Shown: positions 41,885-52,430 of the stretch, in pieces
Layout of the letters: each line of letters begins with the position of its first letter
How positions within the stretch are numbered: the first letter of the stretch is position 1
Source: an uncultured Eudoraea sp.
GTDB taxonomy: Bacteria > Bacteroidota > Bacteroidia > Flavobacteriales > Flavobacteriaceae
Assembly (NCBI GenBank): GCA_947258405.1
Contig: CAMYIE010000011.1
Coordinates: 20,707 to 84,706 of the forward strand
DNA length: 64,000 nucleotides
Reading direction: 5' to 3'
Translations under genes and position numbers: made by a program
Notes under the pieces: model-generated
The model's input: only the letters and a program-made list of their open reading frames with translations
Database searches by the model: none
What the model was told of the DNA's origin: nothing

Positions 41885-43050
41885 ATTTTAATAAGCCTTT
41901 CCGACAAAATGTTCAATGCGTTTTTTATCTCTTTTTCTGTATTAAAAGAGTGAAGGCAAAACCTCAACCTTTCACTATTACTGGCTACCGTAGGGGCAAG
42001 AATAGGTCTTACATCGTATCCCTGATCAATAAGGCTTTCTGAAATATTTATGACATTCGAGTTACCCGGAACCACACATGACTGTATGGCCGAATCACTG
42101 AGGATAAACCGATTTTCCATGCTGTTTTCAGCTACAATTTCTTTGAAATAAGCGATTCGTTCCATTAGTTTTTTCCTGGCGCCGGATCCTGAATCTGAAT
42201 CCAGGTACTTATGGGCCATTAGGATGGAACACAAAGAATGAGGGGAAGGTGCTGTGGTATAGATAAAGCTGCGCGCAAAATTCACAAGGTAGTCCGAAAG
42301 CTGTTTAGAGCCTAGAATGGCCGCTCCATGGCAGCCCATGGCCTTCCCAAAAGTAACGATCCTCGCGAATATATGAGCAGAAAGATTCGCATCTTCAATC
42401 AATCCCCTACCCCTTGATCCGAATATTCCCAGTGCATGTGCCTCGTCTATAATCAATCTGCAGTTTTCGTCATCGCTCAATTCTGTCAGCGCCATCAGAT
42501 CGGGAGAATCCCCGTCCATGGAGAATACAGATTCGGTAACGATATAGATACAATCTATTTTTTCACCTGATGTTTGCTTTGCCCTCCGTATCACTTTTTT
42601 CAGGTCGAGCAGATCGTTGTGCTTAAATTTCAGGCTTTTTGCCCGACACAGAGATAGGCCGTCGCGGATACTGGCATGAGAAACCTCATCATAGATCACC
42701 AGGTCATTCCGTTGAGGGAGTGACGCCAGGATGCCCAGGTTAGCTAAAAATCCGGAATTGAAAACCAATGCCGCTTCGCAAGCATAGTATTCAGAAAGGT
42801 AATTTTCAATTTCCTCGTTAAGGGAATGATGCCCAGTGAGCAGTCTGGACCCCGTTGCACCATTTAAAAAGTATTGATTTTCTTTAATATAATTATCGAT
42901 ATTCCTGTATAACTCATGACTTCTGGAAAAGCCCAGATAATCGTTAGAAGTAAAATCGATATAATTATCCCTTACCACCAGTCTCCGAAGGGCCTGTTCG
43001 GACTTCCTTTGGTGCATTTTCCTTATGAGTTTTTCGGGTAACGACTGCAT
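41881..43050 (-). CDS. bioF: 8-amino-7-oxononanoate synthase (KAPA synthase)
   Basis: A 389-residue PLP enzyme that condenses alanine with pimeloyl-ACP or -CoA. The PLP-binding Lys lies in VTFGKAMGCHGAAI; YIDFTSNDYLGFSR and SRLLTGHHSLNEEIE are family signatures, and RLIIDEAHALG is the Asp-His segment. ATG 43050, with a promoter box only 4 bases upstream. It heads the bioF-DUF2007-bioD operon. Confidence 0.96.
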   Translation of the reverse strand: MQSLPEKLIRKMHQRKSEQALRRLVVRDNYIDFTSNDYLGFSRSHELYRNIDNYIKENQYFLNGATGSRLLTGHHSLNEEIENYLSEYYACEAALVFNSGFLANLGILASLPQRNDLVIYDEVSHASIRDGLSLCRAKSLKFKHNDLLDLKKVIRRAKQTSGEKIDCIYIVTESVFSMDGDSPDLMALTELSDDENCRLIIDEAHALGIFGSRGRGLIEDANLSAHIFARIVTFGKAMGCHGAAILGSKQLSDYLVNFARSFIYTTAPSPHSLCSILMAHKYLDSDSGSGARKKLMERIAYFKEIVAENSMENRFILSDSAIQSCVVPGNSNVINISESLIDQGYDVRPILAPTVASNSERLRFCLHSFNTEKEIKNALNILSERLIKI

Positions 43051-43054
43051 GGCG

Positions 43055-43062
43055 CAAATGTA
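43055..43062 (-). promoter_or_regulatory. Predicted promoter -7 box (TACATTTG) for the bioF operon, nearly leaderless
   Basis: TAnnTTTG ending just 4 bases before the bioF ATG (43050). With the usual start 6-7 bases after the box, transcription would begin at or one base from the ATG, making the mRNA leaderless. Confidence 0.5.
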
Positions 43063-43115
43063 ATATATCCTTTATATATATTATCTTGAAGTTTAGCACG
43101 AACAATGCTTATAAT

Positions 43116-43652
43116 ATGGAAATCCATTATAAAAGATCGACCTCTGTAGAACAACTAAAAAAAATCCTGGATCTCCAAAAAAGCAACCTGCCGTCTAACA
43201 TTGAAGCAGAAGAGAGGAAAACCGAAGGGTTCCTGACGGTTCATCACACACTGGAACTGCTGGTAAAAATGCAGAATAAGTGCCCTCATATCATTGCGAT
43301 ATCGGGCGATAATCTTGCCGGATATGCCCTTTGCATGCATCCTGTTTTCGCAAATCAGATCGCAGTACTGAGGTCGATGTTCGACAAAATCAAACGGCTC
43401 AATCCTGAAAATCGAACTTTTATGGTTATGGGCCAGATTTGTATTGACAAGCCCTATAGAAAAAAAGGAGTGTTCAGAGGGCTTTATGACTCCATGAGAT
43501 CAGAATTAAAAGCCGATTATGATATGATCATCACCGAAGTTGACCATCAGAATAGCAGGTCGCTAGATGCACATTATGCTATAGGTTTTACCGATTTGTT
43601 AGTTTATAAATCGGACGGGCGTGTATGGCACCTAGTAAGGTGGATACTCTGA
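43116..43652 (+). CDS. GNAT family N-acetyltransferase
   Basis: A 178-residue acetyltransferase. The acetyl-CoA loop is seen in MGQICIDKPYRKKGVFRGLYDSM (Q/R-x-x-G), preceded by a NLAGYALCMHP strand and followed by VDHQNSRSLDAHYAIGF, typical of GNAT enzymes. Substrate unknown. ATG 43116 (MEIHYKRS) is preferred to TTG 43086. It is a single gene divergent from bioF. Confidence 0.87.
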   Translation: MEIHYKRSTSVEQLKKILDLQKSNLPSNIEAEERKTEGFLTVHHTLELLVKMQNKCPHIIAISGDNLAGYALCMHPVFANQIAVLRSMFDKIKRLNPENRTFMVMGQICIDKPYRKKGVFRGLYDSMRSELKADYDMIITEVDHQNSRSLDAHYAIGFTDLLVYKSDGRVWHLVRWIL

Positions 43653-43679
43653 TCCATAAAAAAAGAAAACGAAATATAA

Positions 43680-43958
43680 TCAGTCTGCCAGCACAATCAC
43701 CTTATTGTCTTTCATCTCTACAGTGCCACTGCTGATAGCCAATATGGTTTTGCCTTTGGAATCGCTCGTAAATCTTGATTCGTATTCTTCTTCGAGGACA
43801 ATGTCACCTTCAATCTTAACTTCACCTTGCTGCAGAAGCGAAACGATAGGTGCGTGGTTGGAAAGCATTTGAAATTCACCATTCAATCCAGGTACGGTTA
43901 CCGAGACGACTTCCCCTGCGAACAATGTGGCTTCCGGTGATACTATTTCTAGAAACAT
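43680..43958 (-). CDS. atpC: ATP synthase epsilon subunit
   Basis: A 92-residue epsilon subunit. Only the N-terminal beta-sandwich is present (LEIVSPEATLFAGEVVSVTVPGLNGEFQML to VIVLAD); the C-terminal helical hairpin that inhibits rotation is absent, which is usual for Bacteroidota. It follows atpD by 45 bases on the same strand. The other ATP synthase genes are not in the window, a normal split in this phylum. Confidence 0.96.
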   Translation of the reverse strand: MFLEIVSPEATLFAGEVVSVTVPGLNGEFQMLSNHAPIVSLLQQGEVKIEGDIVLEEEYESRFTSDSKGKTILAISSGTVEMKDNKVIVLAD

Positions 43959-44003
43959 AATGCTATAATTAACTATTCGAACCGCCTGTTCTCCTCACTA
44001 ATT

Positions 44004-45533
<1,530 letters not shown>

Positions 45534-45595
45534 TTAAGGATACTGCAATGCTATTTAACGCTTTATGGTATGAAAACGTTTGTTTTTTCAGGCTG

Positions 45596-45603
45596 CAAAG
45601 ATA
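45596..45603 (-). promoter_or_regulatory. Predicted promoter -7 box (TATCTTTG) for atpD-atpC
   Basis: TAnnTTTG on the minus strand about 80 bases before the atpD ATG, located between atpD and the terminator of the upstream TonB receptor gene. Confidence 0.6.
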
Positions 45604-45650
45604 TAGTATTCAAATTGAAATAAGAATTGAAAACAGGGGTTTTTTACATA

Positions 45651-45678
45651 AAAAAAGCGCCGGAAGATCCGGCGCTTT
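45651..45678 (-). terminator. Intrinsic terminator after the large TonB receptor
   Basis: On the minus strand AAAGCGCCGG-ATCTT-CCGGCGC is followed by TTTTTTT. It lies 22 bases after the stop at 45700 and separates the receptor from atpD. Confidence 0.9.
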
Positions 45679-45699
45679 ATACCATTAATCAGATTTTCC

Positions 45700-48453
45700 T
45701 TATGGAAGATATGTCCATGAAACGTAGAACACCGATCCAACGGCTCCGGTTCCAATTGCAGAAAAATATTCGTTCCCAAGAATATTAGATCCTCCGGCCT
45801 TTACGATAGAATTCCAGTTGGGTAGCGCATAGTTTATCTGCGCATCTAAGACCGTATAAGCATCTATGAATCCGTCGCCAAAAGTTGCCTGCCAGAAATA
45901 GCTGTCGCTCCAGCGATAATTCACCTGAAATCCGAAATTCTCGAAAAGCGCAGTATTGCCAAAAGAGGCCTTTACTTTATGCTTCGGTGTATTAAAATTA
46001 GTCCTAAAATCGGGGAAAGCAGCCTGGTTAAAATCGAGATCCGCAAAAGTATAACTGGCCCCAATATTAAAATTGCCAAATACTTTGGCATCAACCCCGG
46101 CCACTACACCATAGGATTCTATATCCGCCTGAGAATTCGTATAGGTCTGGTAGGGGAAGAAATCTCCATTCTGCAACGCCAGAAGAGAAGCTGCATTATC
46201 TCCGGCCTCACCATAGAACGGAACCAATACGGTGGTATTGGAAATGAAATTTTTGTATCTATTATAATATCCGCTGATATCGATTGCGACCCGGCCAAAC
46301 TGAGCTCTGTAACCGGCTTCGTATGCGGTTATTTCTTCTGGTTGTACTAATGGCGTATTCACGGCCTGAGGATTCCCTTGATTCACAGAATTAAGGGAAA
46401 ATGCGTTTTCATAAGCAGCTCTTCCCAAAATAGTAACCTGGTCGGTTCCGATAATAGTCTGTCCGGAAGGACTCACTGGGAATACACGTACATCTCTATC
46501 CAGGTTGTCCGGGGCAGAACCCACCAAAATGGCACGTCCGGCATTCAACCCGATAAAGAGATCCTGGGTGGTTGGGTTACGAAATCCTTGCTGTGCAGAT
46601 ACTCTGAAATTCTGATTGCGCAGCGCTCCAAATTCGTATAGAATAGATGCCCTTGGTGAGACGAACCCATCGAAAAACTCGTTCTTGTCGTAACGCAAAG
46701 AGCCGGTAAACTTAAAATGATCGTCCAGGAACTTTTTCTGAATTTGCATATAGGCGCCATATTCATTATAGGAAATCGGTCCGTCGACATCTGTAAATAT
46801 CGTACCACTGGAATTTAATTCATACTCCCTGTAAGAACCGCCTACCTGGAGATCAAAAATTTCTTCCATAAGGTGGCTGAAATTATAATTGGCATCTACA
46901 TGGCGAAATTTAGTTTCGTCAATAAATCTGGAACCTGTGGTGAGATCCCCATCTGCTGTTACCTCATTAAAAGCCTGGATAAACTCAGATGAACCTGGCT
47001 GGAACCTGCCCGTATCAGCTACTTGTCTGGCTAATGCATGAGCCTCGTCTTCAGGCAACATCATTCCGGTCCCGACCCCCAGTCGGGCTCCGATATAGGT
47101 CTCGGCATATTCGGTAAACCATTGGGTATTGTCTTTCCAACGGCTGTTAATATTGATAGCAGTAAACCTGGTATCATAGGAATCACCTGCATCTTCAGAA
47201 ACAATATAACCCCTTACAAAGAAATTATTGTTGCGTACTTCTATCTTATGTTGTTGAAGTGAAAAATTCTTGACTGAGTAGCGATTAGCACCCTGGTAAA
47301 TTGTATTACCAGTACCGATACGTCCGTTATAAATGATCTCAAAATCGTTAGCCCATGGCCTATAGTGCACGGAAAAATCTGTTTTTAAGCTTTCTGCATC
47401 GTAGTCTACCAGGCTCCCTTCGGCATAACCTGTCCTGGATACTACGGCGGAGCCTACAGTTCCTGTTGGAAGTCCGGCAGCAGCATCAAAATTTAACAAG
47501 GTACTCACCTCATCCCCGTAAATATTGAGACCGTCATAAGCAGGATCTACTCGCGTTCTGCCGGGGTTTAAAAGATCTTGTTCATCGTTTGCGTGCCAGT
47601 CCTCCCCTTTTAGGAAAGAAACATTGGCCTTTACGGCAAACTTATCGCTGAATGCATGGGAGATCCTTAGTCCAACATCGTAGTACTCGTTATCACCCCC
47701 TGTCTCTTGCGAGGTTAGCCCCACTTTTGCATAGGCACTGATCCCCTGAAAATCGAAAGGGTTTTTACTCCGCATAAACAGGATACCGTTAAAAGCACCC
47801 GCTCCATAGAGAGCCGAAGAGGCTCCCGGCAATATCTCTACGCTCTGCACTTCCAGTTCCGACATCCCTACCAGGTTCCCCAGTACGAAGTTCAGCCCGG
47901 GCGCAGAATTATCCATTCCATCTACCAATTGAAGAAACCTGTTATTGGCAAAAGTGGCAAAGCCCCTGGTATTTATCGATTGAAAAGTTAAACTGTTGGT
48001 ATTGATATCGACCCCCTTGAGGTTTTGAAGACCGCCATAGAATGATTCTGCCGAGGTATTCTTTATTTCCCTCAGGCCAAATCTCTCTACCGAAACCGGG
48101 GATTCAAAGACACGTTCCGGTGTCCTGGAAGCACCGATTACCACTTCATCGAGATTGGTTGCGGTGTAGTCTAGTCTGATCACCAGATCATCGCTGGCGG
48201 AGGCTACTGCAACATTGCTGGTACTATAGCCCGTATAGGAAACAATAATATCAAAAGGTGGCTCCTGGGATACGCTTAAGTCGAACTTCCCGTCGAAATC
48301 AGTGACAGCCCCTGTGGAGGTGCCTTCCACCAAAATAGTTGCTCCGATCAGTGGCTCACCGGTCTCTCTATCAACCACTCTTCCGCTAATCGTTGTTTGG
48401 GAATAAGCCATGACACCAAAAAGCAGCATAGCCCATAGAATGCGTGTTCTCAT
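45700..48453 (-). CDS. TonB-dependent receptor with N-terminal carboxypeptidase-like domain
   Basis: A 917-residue outer-membrane receptor. It has a signal peptide (1-18, ending AYSQ), a CarboxypepD_reg-like domain (about 20-105, with ISGRVVDRETGEPLIGATILVEGT), a plug (about 110-235, with INTRGFATFANNRFLQLVDG) and the barrel ending in FYVSWTYLP. No SusD partner or transporter genes adjoin it, so a SusC-type polysaccharide locus is unlikely; the substrate is unknown. It is transcribed alone and terminates at 45651-45678. The 189 bases between it and glmS hold no riboswitch that I can see; a TATATTGG box lies about 40 bases upstream of the ATG. Confidence 0.93.
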   Translation of the reverse strand: MRTRILWAMLLFGVMAYSQTTISGRVVDRETGEPLIGATILVEGTSTGAVTDFDGKFDLSVSQEPPFDIIVSYTGYSTSNVAVASASDDLVIRLDYTATNLDEVVIGASRTPERVFESPVSVERFGLREIKNTSAESFYGGLQNLKGVDINTNSLTFQSINTRGFATFANNRFLQLVDGMDNSAPGLNFVLGNLVGMSELEVQSVEILPGASSALYGAGAFNGILFMRSKNPFDFQGISAYAKVGLTSQETGGDNEYYDVGLRISHAFSDKFAVKANVSFLKGEDWHANDEQDLLNPGRTRVDPAYDGLNIYGDEVSTLLNFDAAAGLPTGTVGSAVVSRTGYAEGSLVDYDAESLKTDFSVHYRPWANDFEIIYNGRIGTGNTIYQGANRYSVKNFSLQQHKIEVRNNNFFVRGYIVSEDAGDSYDTRFTAININSRWKDNTQWFTEYAETYIGARLGVGTGMMLPEDEAHALARQVADTGRFQPGSSEFIQAFNEVTADGDLTTGSRFIDETKFRHVDANYNFSHLMEEIFDLQVGGSYREYELNSSGTIFTDVDGPISYNEYGAYMQIQKKFLDDHFKFTGSLRYDKNEFFDGFVSPRASILYEFGALRNQNFRVSAQQGFRNPTTQDLFIGLNAGRAILVGSAPDNLDRDVRVFPVSPSGQTIIGTDQVTILGRAAYENAFSLNSVNQGNPQAVNTPLVQPEEITAYEAGYRAQFGRVAIDISGYYNRYKNFISNTTVLVPFYGEAGDNAASLLALQNGDFFPYQTYTNSQADIESYGVVAGVDAKVFGNFNIGASYTFADLDFNQAAFPDFRTNFNTPKHKVKASFGNTALFENFGFQVNYRWSDSYFWQATFGDGFIDAYTVLDAQINYALPNWNSIVKAGGSNILGNEYFSAIGTGAVGSVFYVSWTYLP

Positions 48454-48642
48454 TACAGTCTTTAGTTAAGTTAGTTTAAAGACCAATATACAGATTTTTT
48501 TAGTTTGAATTTGAAAAATCATTAAAATGATGGGCTTATAATAAAGAGTGCATAAGGAATCAGTATAATAACTGATAAATCCTCAGCAAACACGATAAGA
48601 GGATATTGAGATATCCGCCCTAGTAGTTCCGATAAAGAAATA

Positions 48643-50490
48643 CTATTCTACTGTAACTGATTTTGCCAGATTTCTTGGTTGATCTACATTACAATCGCGC
48701 ATTACTGCAATATGATAGGAAAGTAATTGCAATGGGATTGTGGTCAACAACGGAGAAAGACTTTCAATGGTATCAGGAACTTCCACAACATGATCGGCCA
48801 GTTCCCTGACCTGTTTATCACCTTCAGTTACGACTGCGATAATCCGTCCGCTCCTGGATTTAATTTCCTGAATATTACTCACCACTTTTTCGTAATGGCC
48901 ATTATTTGTTGCTATTACAATAACAGGCATCTGTTCATCAATCAGTGCAATTGGACCATGCTTCATTTCAGCTGCAGGGTATCCTTCGGCATGGATATAG
49001 CTAATTTCCTTTAGCTTAAGTGCTCCTTCCAGAGCCACAGGAAAATTGTATCCCCTTCCCAGGTAAAGGCAGTTGCCAGAGTCTTTGTATACATCCGCTA
49101 TAATCTCAATCAAAGGATTGGATTCCAACGCCTTTTCTACCTTGTCGGGTATATTCTCCATCTCCGTTAGCAATTCATGGAACCTGGAATCGGATAATTC
49201 CCCTTTCTGTTTTGCTAATTTCAATGCAAGCAAGGTTAAAACTGTAATTTGCGTGGTGAAGGCCTTGGTAGAGGCTACACCGATTTCAGGGCCGGCATGG
49301 GTGTAGGCGCCGGCATGAGCTTCCCGGGCAATGGAAGATCCTACTACATTACAAACACCAAAAACGAAGGCATCTCGTTCCTTTGCCAGCTTTATGGCAG
49401 CCAGGGTATCGGCTGTTTCTCCAGACTGTGAAATCGCGATTACTATATCGTTATGGGAGATTACCGGATTACGGTAACGGAATTCTGAGGCGTATTCTAC
49501 TTCTACAGGTATTCGGGCAAAATTCTCGAAAATGTACTCTGCCACCAAACCGGCATGCCATGAAGTTCCACAGGCCACTATGATTATCCGTTTGGCGTTC
49601 ATGAATTTTTCTATATTCTGATCAACACCAGCCATCTTTACAATTCCCTGGGCTACTCTTAAACGCCCCCGGAACGTATCTTTAATCGCTCTGGGCTGCT
49701 CGTAGATCTCTTTAAGCATAAAGTGATCGTATCCACCTTTCTCAATTTCCTCGATGTTTAACTGGAGCTCCTGCACCAGTGGATAGGTAATAGCGTCATC
49801 CTGGATCTTTCTCAGCTCAATTTCTTTACCCAGGCGGATAATCGCCATCTCCTCGTCCTCGAGGTAAACAGCGTTATTGGTAAACTCTATAAAGGGAGAA
49901 GCGTCTGAAGCAACAAAGAACTCATTTTCACCAATTCCAATAGCCAAAGGGCTGCCCAGTTTGGCTACTACAATCTCATTGGGTTTTCTCCTGTCGAAGA
50001 CCGCGATCGCATAGGCTCCAACAACCTGGTTGAGTGCTATCTGGACGGCCTTTCCAAGTTTAACCCCCTCCTTTTTCTTAACCTCTTCGATAAGGTTGAT
50101 CAATACTTCGGTATCCGTATCGGATTCAAAGTTATAGCCCCTTTTAAGCAATTCCTTTTTAATCGATTCATAGTTCTCTATGATACCATTATGAATGATT
50201 ACCAGGTCTCCGGAATTGGAATAATGTGGGTGCGAATTAACATGGTTTGGGACCCCGTGGGTAGCCCATCTGGTATGCCCTATGCCCAGGGACCCCTTGA
50301 GGGAAATACTGGTCTCGCTTAGTGATTTTAAATCTTCAACTTTGCCTTTGGTTTTGGCCAGATTGATATCTGTTCCGTCGTAAAGTGCAATCCCAGCACT
50401 GTCATAACCACGGTATTCCAGGCGTTGTAAACCCTTAATAATGATTGGATACGCTTCTCGATGCCCAATATAACCCACTATTCCACACAT
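48643..50490 (-). CDS. glmS: Glutamine--fructose-6-phosphate aminotransferase (GlmS)
   Basis: A 615-residue enzyme that makes glucosamine-6-phosphate, the first step to UDP-GlcNAc for the cell wall. It starts MCGIVGYIGHREAYP, with Cys2 as the glutaminase nucleophile, and has LEYRGYDSAG and GHTRWATHG in the class II amidotransferase domain, and two SIS domains (CGTSWHAG and SQSGETADT) ending in DQPRNLAKSVTVE. ATG 50490 is right because Cys must follow Met; the longer frame from 50520 is not real. No glmS ribozyme is visible in the leader. It follows the DUF4270 gene. Confidence 0.98.
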   Translation of the reverse strand: MCGIVGYIGHREAYPIIIKGLQRLEYRGYDSAGIALYDGTDINLAKTKGKVEDLKSLSETSISLKGSLGIGHTRWATHGVPNHVNSHPHYSNSGDLVIIHNGIIENYESIKKELLKRGYNFESDTDTEVLINLIEEVKKKEGVKLGKAVQIALNQVVGAYAIAVFDRRKPNEIVVAKLGSPLAIGIGENEFFVASDASPFIEFTNNAVYLEDEEMAIIRLGKEIELRKIQDDAITYPLVQELQLNIEEIEKGGYDHFMLKEIYEQPRAIKDTFRGRLRVAQGIVKMAGVDQNIEKFMNAKRIIIVACGTSWHAGLVAEYIFENFARIPVEVEYASEFRYRNPVISHNDIVIAISQSGETADTLAAIKLAKERDAFVFGVCNVVGSSIAREAHAGAYTHAGPEIGVASTKAFTTQITVLTLLALKLAKQKGELSDSRFHELLTEMENIPDKVEKALESNPLIEIIADVYKDSGNCLYLGRGYNFPVALEGALKLKEISYIHAEGYPAAEMKHGPIALIDEQMPVIVIATNNGHYEKVVSNIQEIKSRSGRIIAVVTEGDKQVRELADHVVEVPDTIESLSPLLTTIPLQLLSYHIAVMRDCNVDQPRNLAKSVTVE

Positions 50491-50517
50491 AGTTGCTTGA
50501 ATTTCCGGTTCTGGCAG

Positions 50518-50525
50518 CAAATTTA
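50518..50525 (-). promoter_or_regulatory. Predicted promoter -7 box (TAAATTTG) for glmS
   Basis: TAnnTTTG about 28 bases before the glmS ATG, within the 117-base gap to the DUF4270 gene. Confidence 0.6.
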
Positions 50526-50607
50526 ATCGATCTATTGCTAACCCGGTTATCTTTCAGTTTAAATAACGATAAAATTCTATGAGTGGTATAAAAAGCTGTG
50601 TGAATAA

Positions 50608-52425
50608 CTATTGGGTCTCTGTGTAGAAAATCTCAAGTTTCATTTTCCGTTCATCCGAATCTGGCACATTGCTACCCACCAGCACTGTGCTCAAAGGGGT
50701 CATGGTGTTGGCCACTGGCAGCTCCTTTTCGTTGGTGTCATTGAGCATTGCATCAATCGTGATTGGATTTCCGATATCTGCGGTCACCACCAGAGCGAGT
50801 GTAGCATTCGCAGAGTCCCGAACGATGATGTCGTTGATATAATTGGTGATCTTGACCTTGTATTTTACTCCTTTATCGTTCTCTGTCTCAAGACTACCGC
50901 CATAGTTAGAATCGATACGGCCAATAAGTGATGTCTCATTACCCTGGGTAATATCATAGAGAGCAGTATTGGTGTCTGCATTATATAAGAAAAGTCGGGG
51001 TGGTTCCTCGGTAATACCAGCCGCGTCCAGGGCATTCCTATCCACATAAAAGACAATATTGGCCTCATTGATGATCCAGTTATTCTCTTTGATCTGGTTG
51101 ATAACGCTTTCACCATTGCTAGGTTCGAAAAGTTGGACTTCAGCAAATGTTCCTGGTCCTCCTTTTAGATAAATACTGGAAGCATTTTCATTTATATCAA
51201 GCGAATTGCCAATCTCTGGTGGGAGGGCATCACTCATAAGCGTATTAACCGCATTGCCATTTATAGGCGCAGTTCCGCCGCCGGTTAGTACGGTGAGAAC
51301 ATAGTTATTATTTCTGATAATGGCACTACCTTCATCTAAGGCATCATACTCGTAATTAATCCTGATATTCGCATCTGTAAGATCCAGGAGAATAAATATA
51401 TCATCTGAAACCGAAAGGTGAATTCCCCTGAAGAAGTTAGTAAAATTGGCCTGACTCAACAGTTGGGACTTTCCTTCGTTATCGAGAATTTTTTCCTGAA
51501 AGAAAGTATTGTCAAGCGCGACTCTGATACCCGGTTGCAGTCGTTGATCTATCTCAAGCGATTCGTCCACATCCTCTGTATCGGGGTCGTCCTCTTTAAA
51601 AATCAATATCTCCTCCGTAGAAATATCCACTGGACCTTCAAACAGAACCTCTGCCACAAAATCAGGAGAGAACTGAGCACTGGAGTAATATTCCTGATTT
51701 TCCAGGAATCCGGCATCCGGATCGAGATCGCGCAGAAAGAAAGTTGAATGCTCTACTTTTAGATTAAAAGGAGCCTCTCTGTTGCCGTAAATACTATCCA
51801 GATCTCTCGTTACTGGAAATACATTAGTAGCTGTATCATCATCTTCATCGTCGTTGATGCCATCCCCATCTGTATCTGGATTTAATGGGTTTGTTCCGTT
51901 GAGCCTTTCCTGGTTATCGGAAACACCATCGCCGTCAGAATCACTATTGGGATCTTCAGCATCCAGGTCGAACTCGTCGGCTACTCCATCGCCATCACGG
52001 TCGCCTGCTGGGTTTTGCAGGAATGGGATATAAAGGAATACGTCTGTTATTCTCTCATTTTCCACAATCGTATTTTCATTTCCATCGCTGCTAGCGGAAT
52101 CTTCGGTGTCCTGCGAGAATACTCCAAATGTTGGATTACCTACTCCTCCGGCCAATCCTACCTGGGTGGTAATCCTGCCTTCCGTTCTTCCATAGAGCGG
52201 ATCAACAAAATTTCCAAGCTGATAAAGAGGTAATTTATTTGTTTGAACTGAAGTTATGCCTTTATTAAATGCAAAGACATCAAATTCCTGGATATCGGTA
52301 CGAAAAGGGGTCTCGTCGATAACCCCCACACCTAAGGTAGTTCCATCTTCCTGGCACGACATCATCAGCATCATACCAACCAATACAGCCGCTGCGGCAG
52401 TATTATTCATCAATTTGTAAATCAT
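50608..52425 (-). CDS. DUF4270 lipoprotein with thrombospondin type 3-like calcium repeats
   Basis: A 605-residue exported lipoprotein. The signal peptide ends MLMMSC with lipidated Cys24. The DUF4270 part begins with TLGVGVID and PLYQLGNFVDPLYGRTEG. Between residues about 140 and 200 lies an Asp-rich segment of DRDGDGVAD, DSDGDGVSD and DTDGDGINDDEDDD units, typical of TSP3-type Ca2+-binding repeats. DUF4270 is a Bacteroidota family of unknown function, found near glmS and the GT5-like gene. It starts 5 bases after the GT5-like stop, so the two are cotranscribed. An outer-membrane or surface position is inferred. Confidence 0.85.
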   Translation of the reverse strand: MIYKLMNNTAAAAVLVGMMLMMSCQEDGTTLGVGVIDETPFRTDIQEFDVFAFNKGITSVQTNKLPLYQLGNFVDPLYGRTEGRITTQVGLAGGVGNPTFGVFSQDTEDSASSDGNENTIVENERITDVFLYIPFLQNPAGDRDGDGVADEFDLDAEDPNSDSDGDGVSDNQERLNGTNPLNPDTDGDGINDDEDDDTATNVFPVTRDLDSIYGNREAPFNLKVEHSTFFLRDLDPDAGFLENQEYYSSAQFSPDFVAEVLFEGPVDISTEEILIFKEDDPDTEDVDESLEIDQRLQPGIRVALDNTFFQEKILDNEGKSQLLSQANFTNFFRGIHLSVSDDIFILLDLTDANIRINYEYDALDEGSAIIRNNNYVLTVLTGGGTAPINGNAVNTLMSDALPPEIGNSLDINENASSIYLKGGPGTFAEVQLFEPSNGESVINQIKENNWIINEANIVFYVDRNALDAAGITEEPPRLFLYNADTNTALYDITQGNETSLIGRIDSNYGGSLETENDKGVKYKVKITNYINDIIVRDSANATLALVVTADIGNPITIDAMLNDTNEKELPVANTMTPLSTVLVGSNVPDSDERKMKLEIFYTETQ

Positions 52426-52430
52426 TGAGG

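Noticed and set aside
48454-48642. Possible riboswitch upstream of the large TonB receptor
   Set aside because: No cobalamin, TPP or SAM aptamer blocks could be found on either strand.
50491-50607. glmS ribozyme in the glmS leader
   Set aside because: The leader is short and AT-rich and lacks the ribozyme core; that element is typical of Firmicutes.
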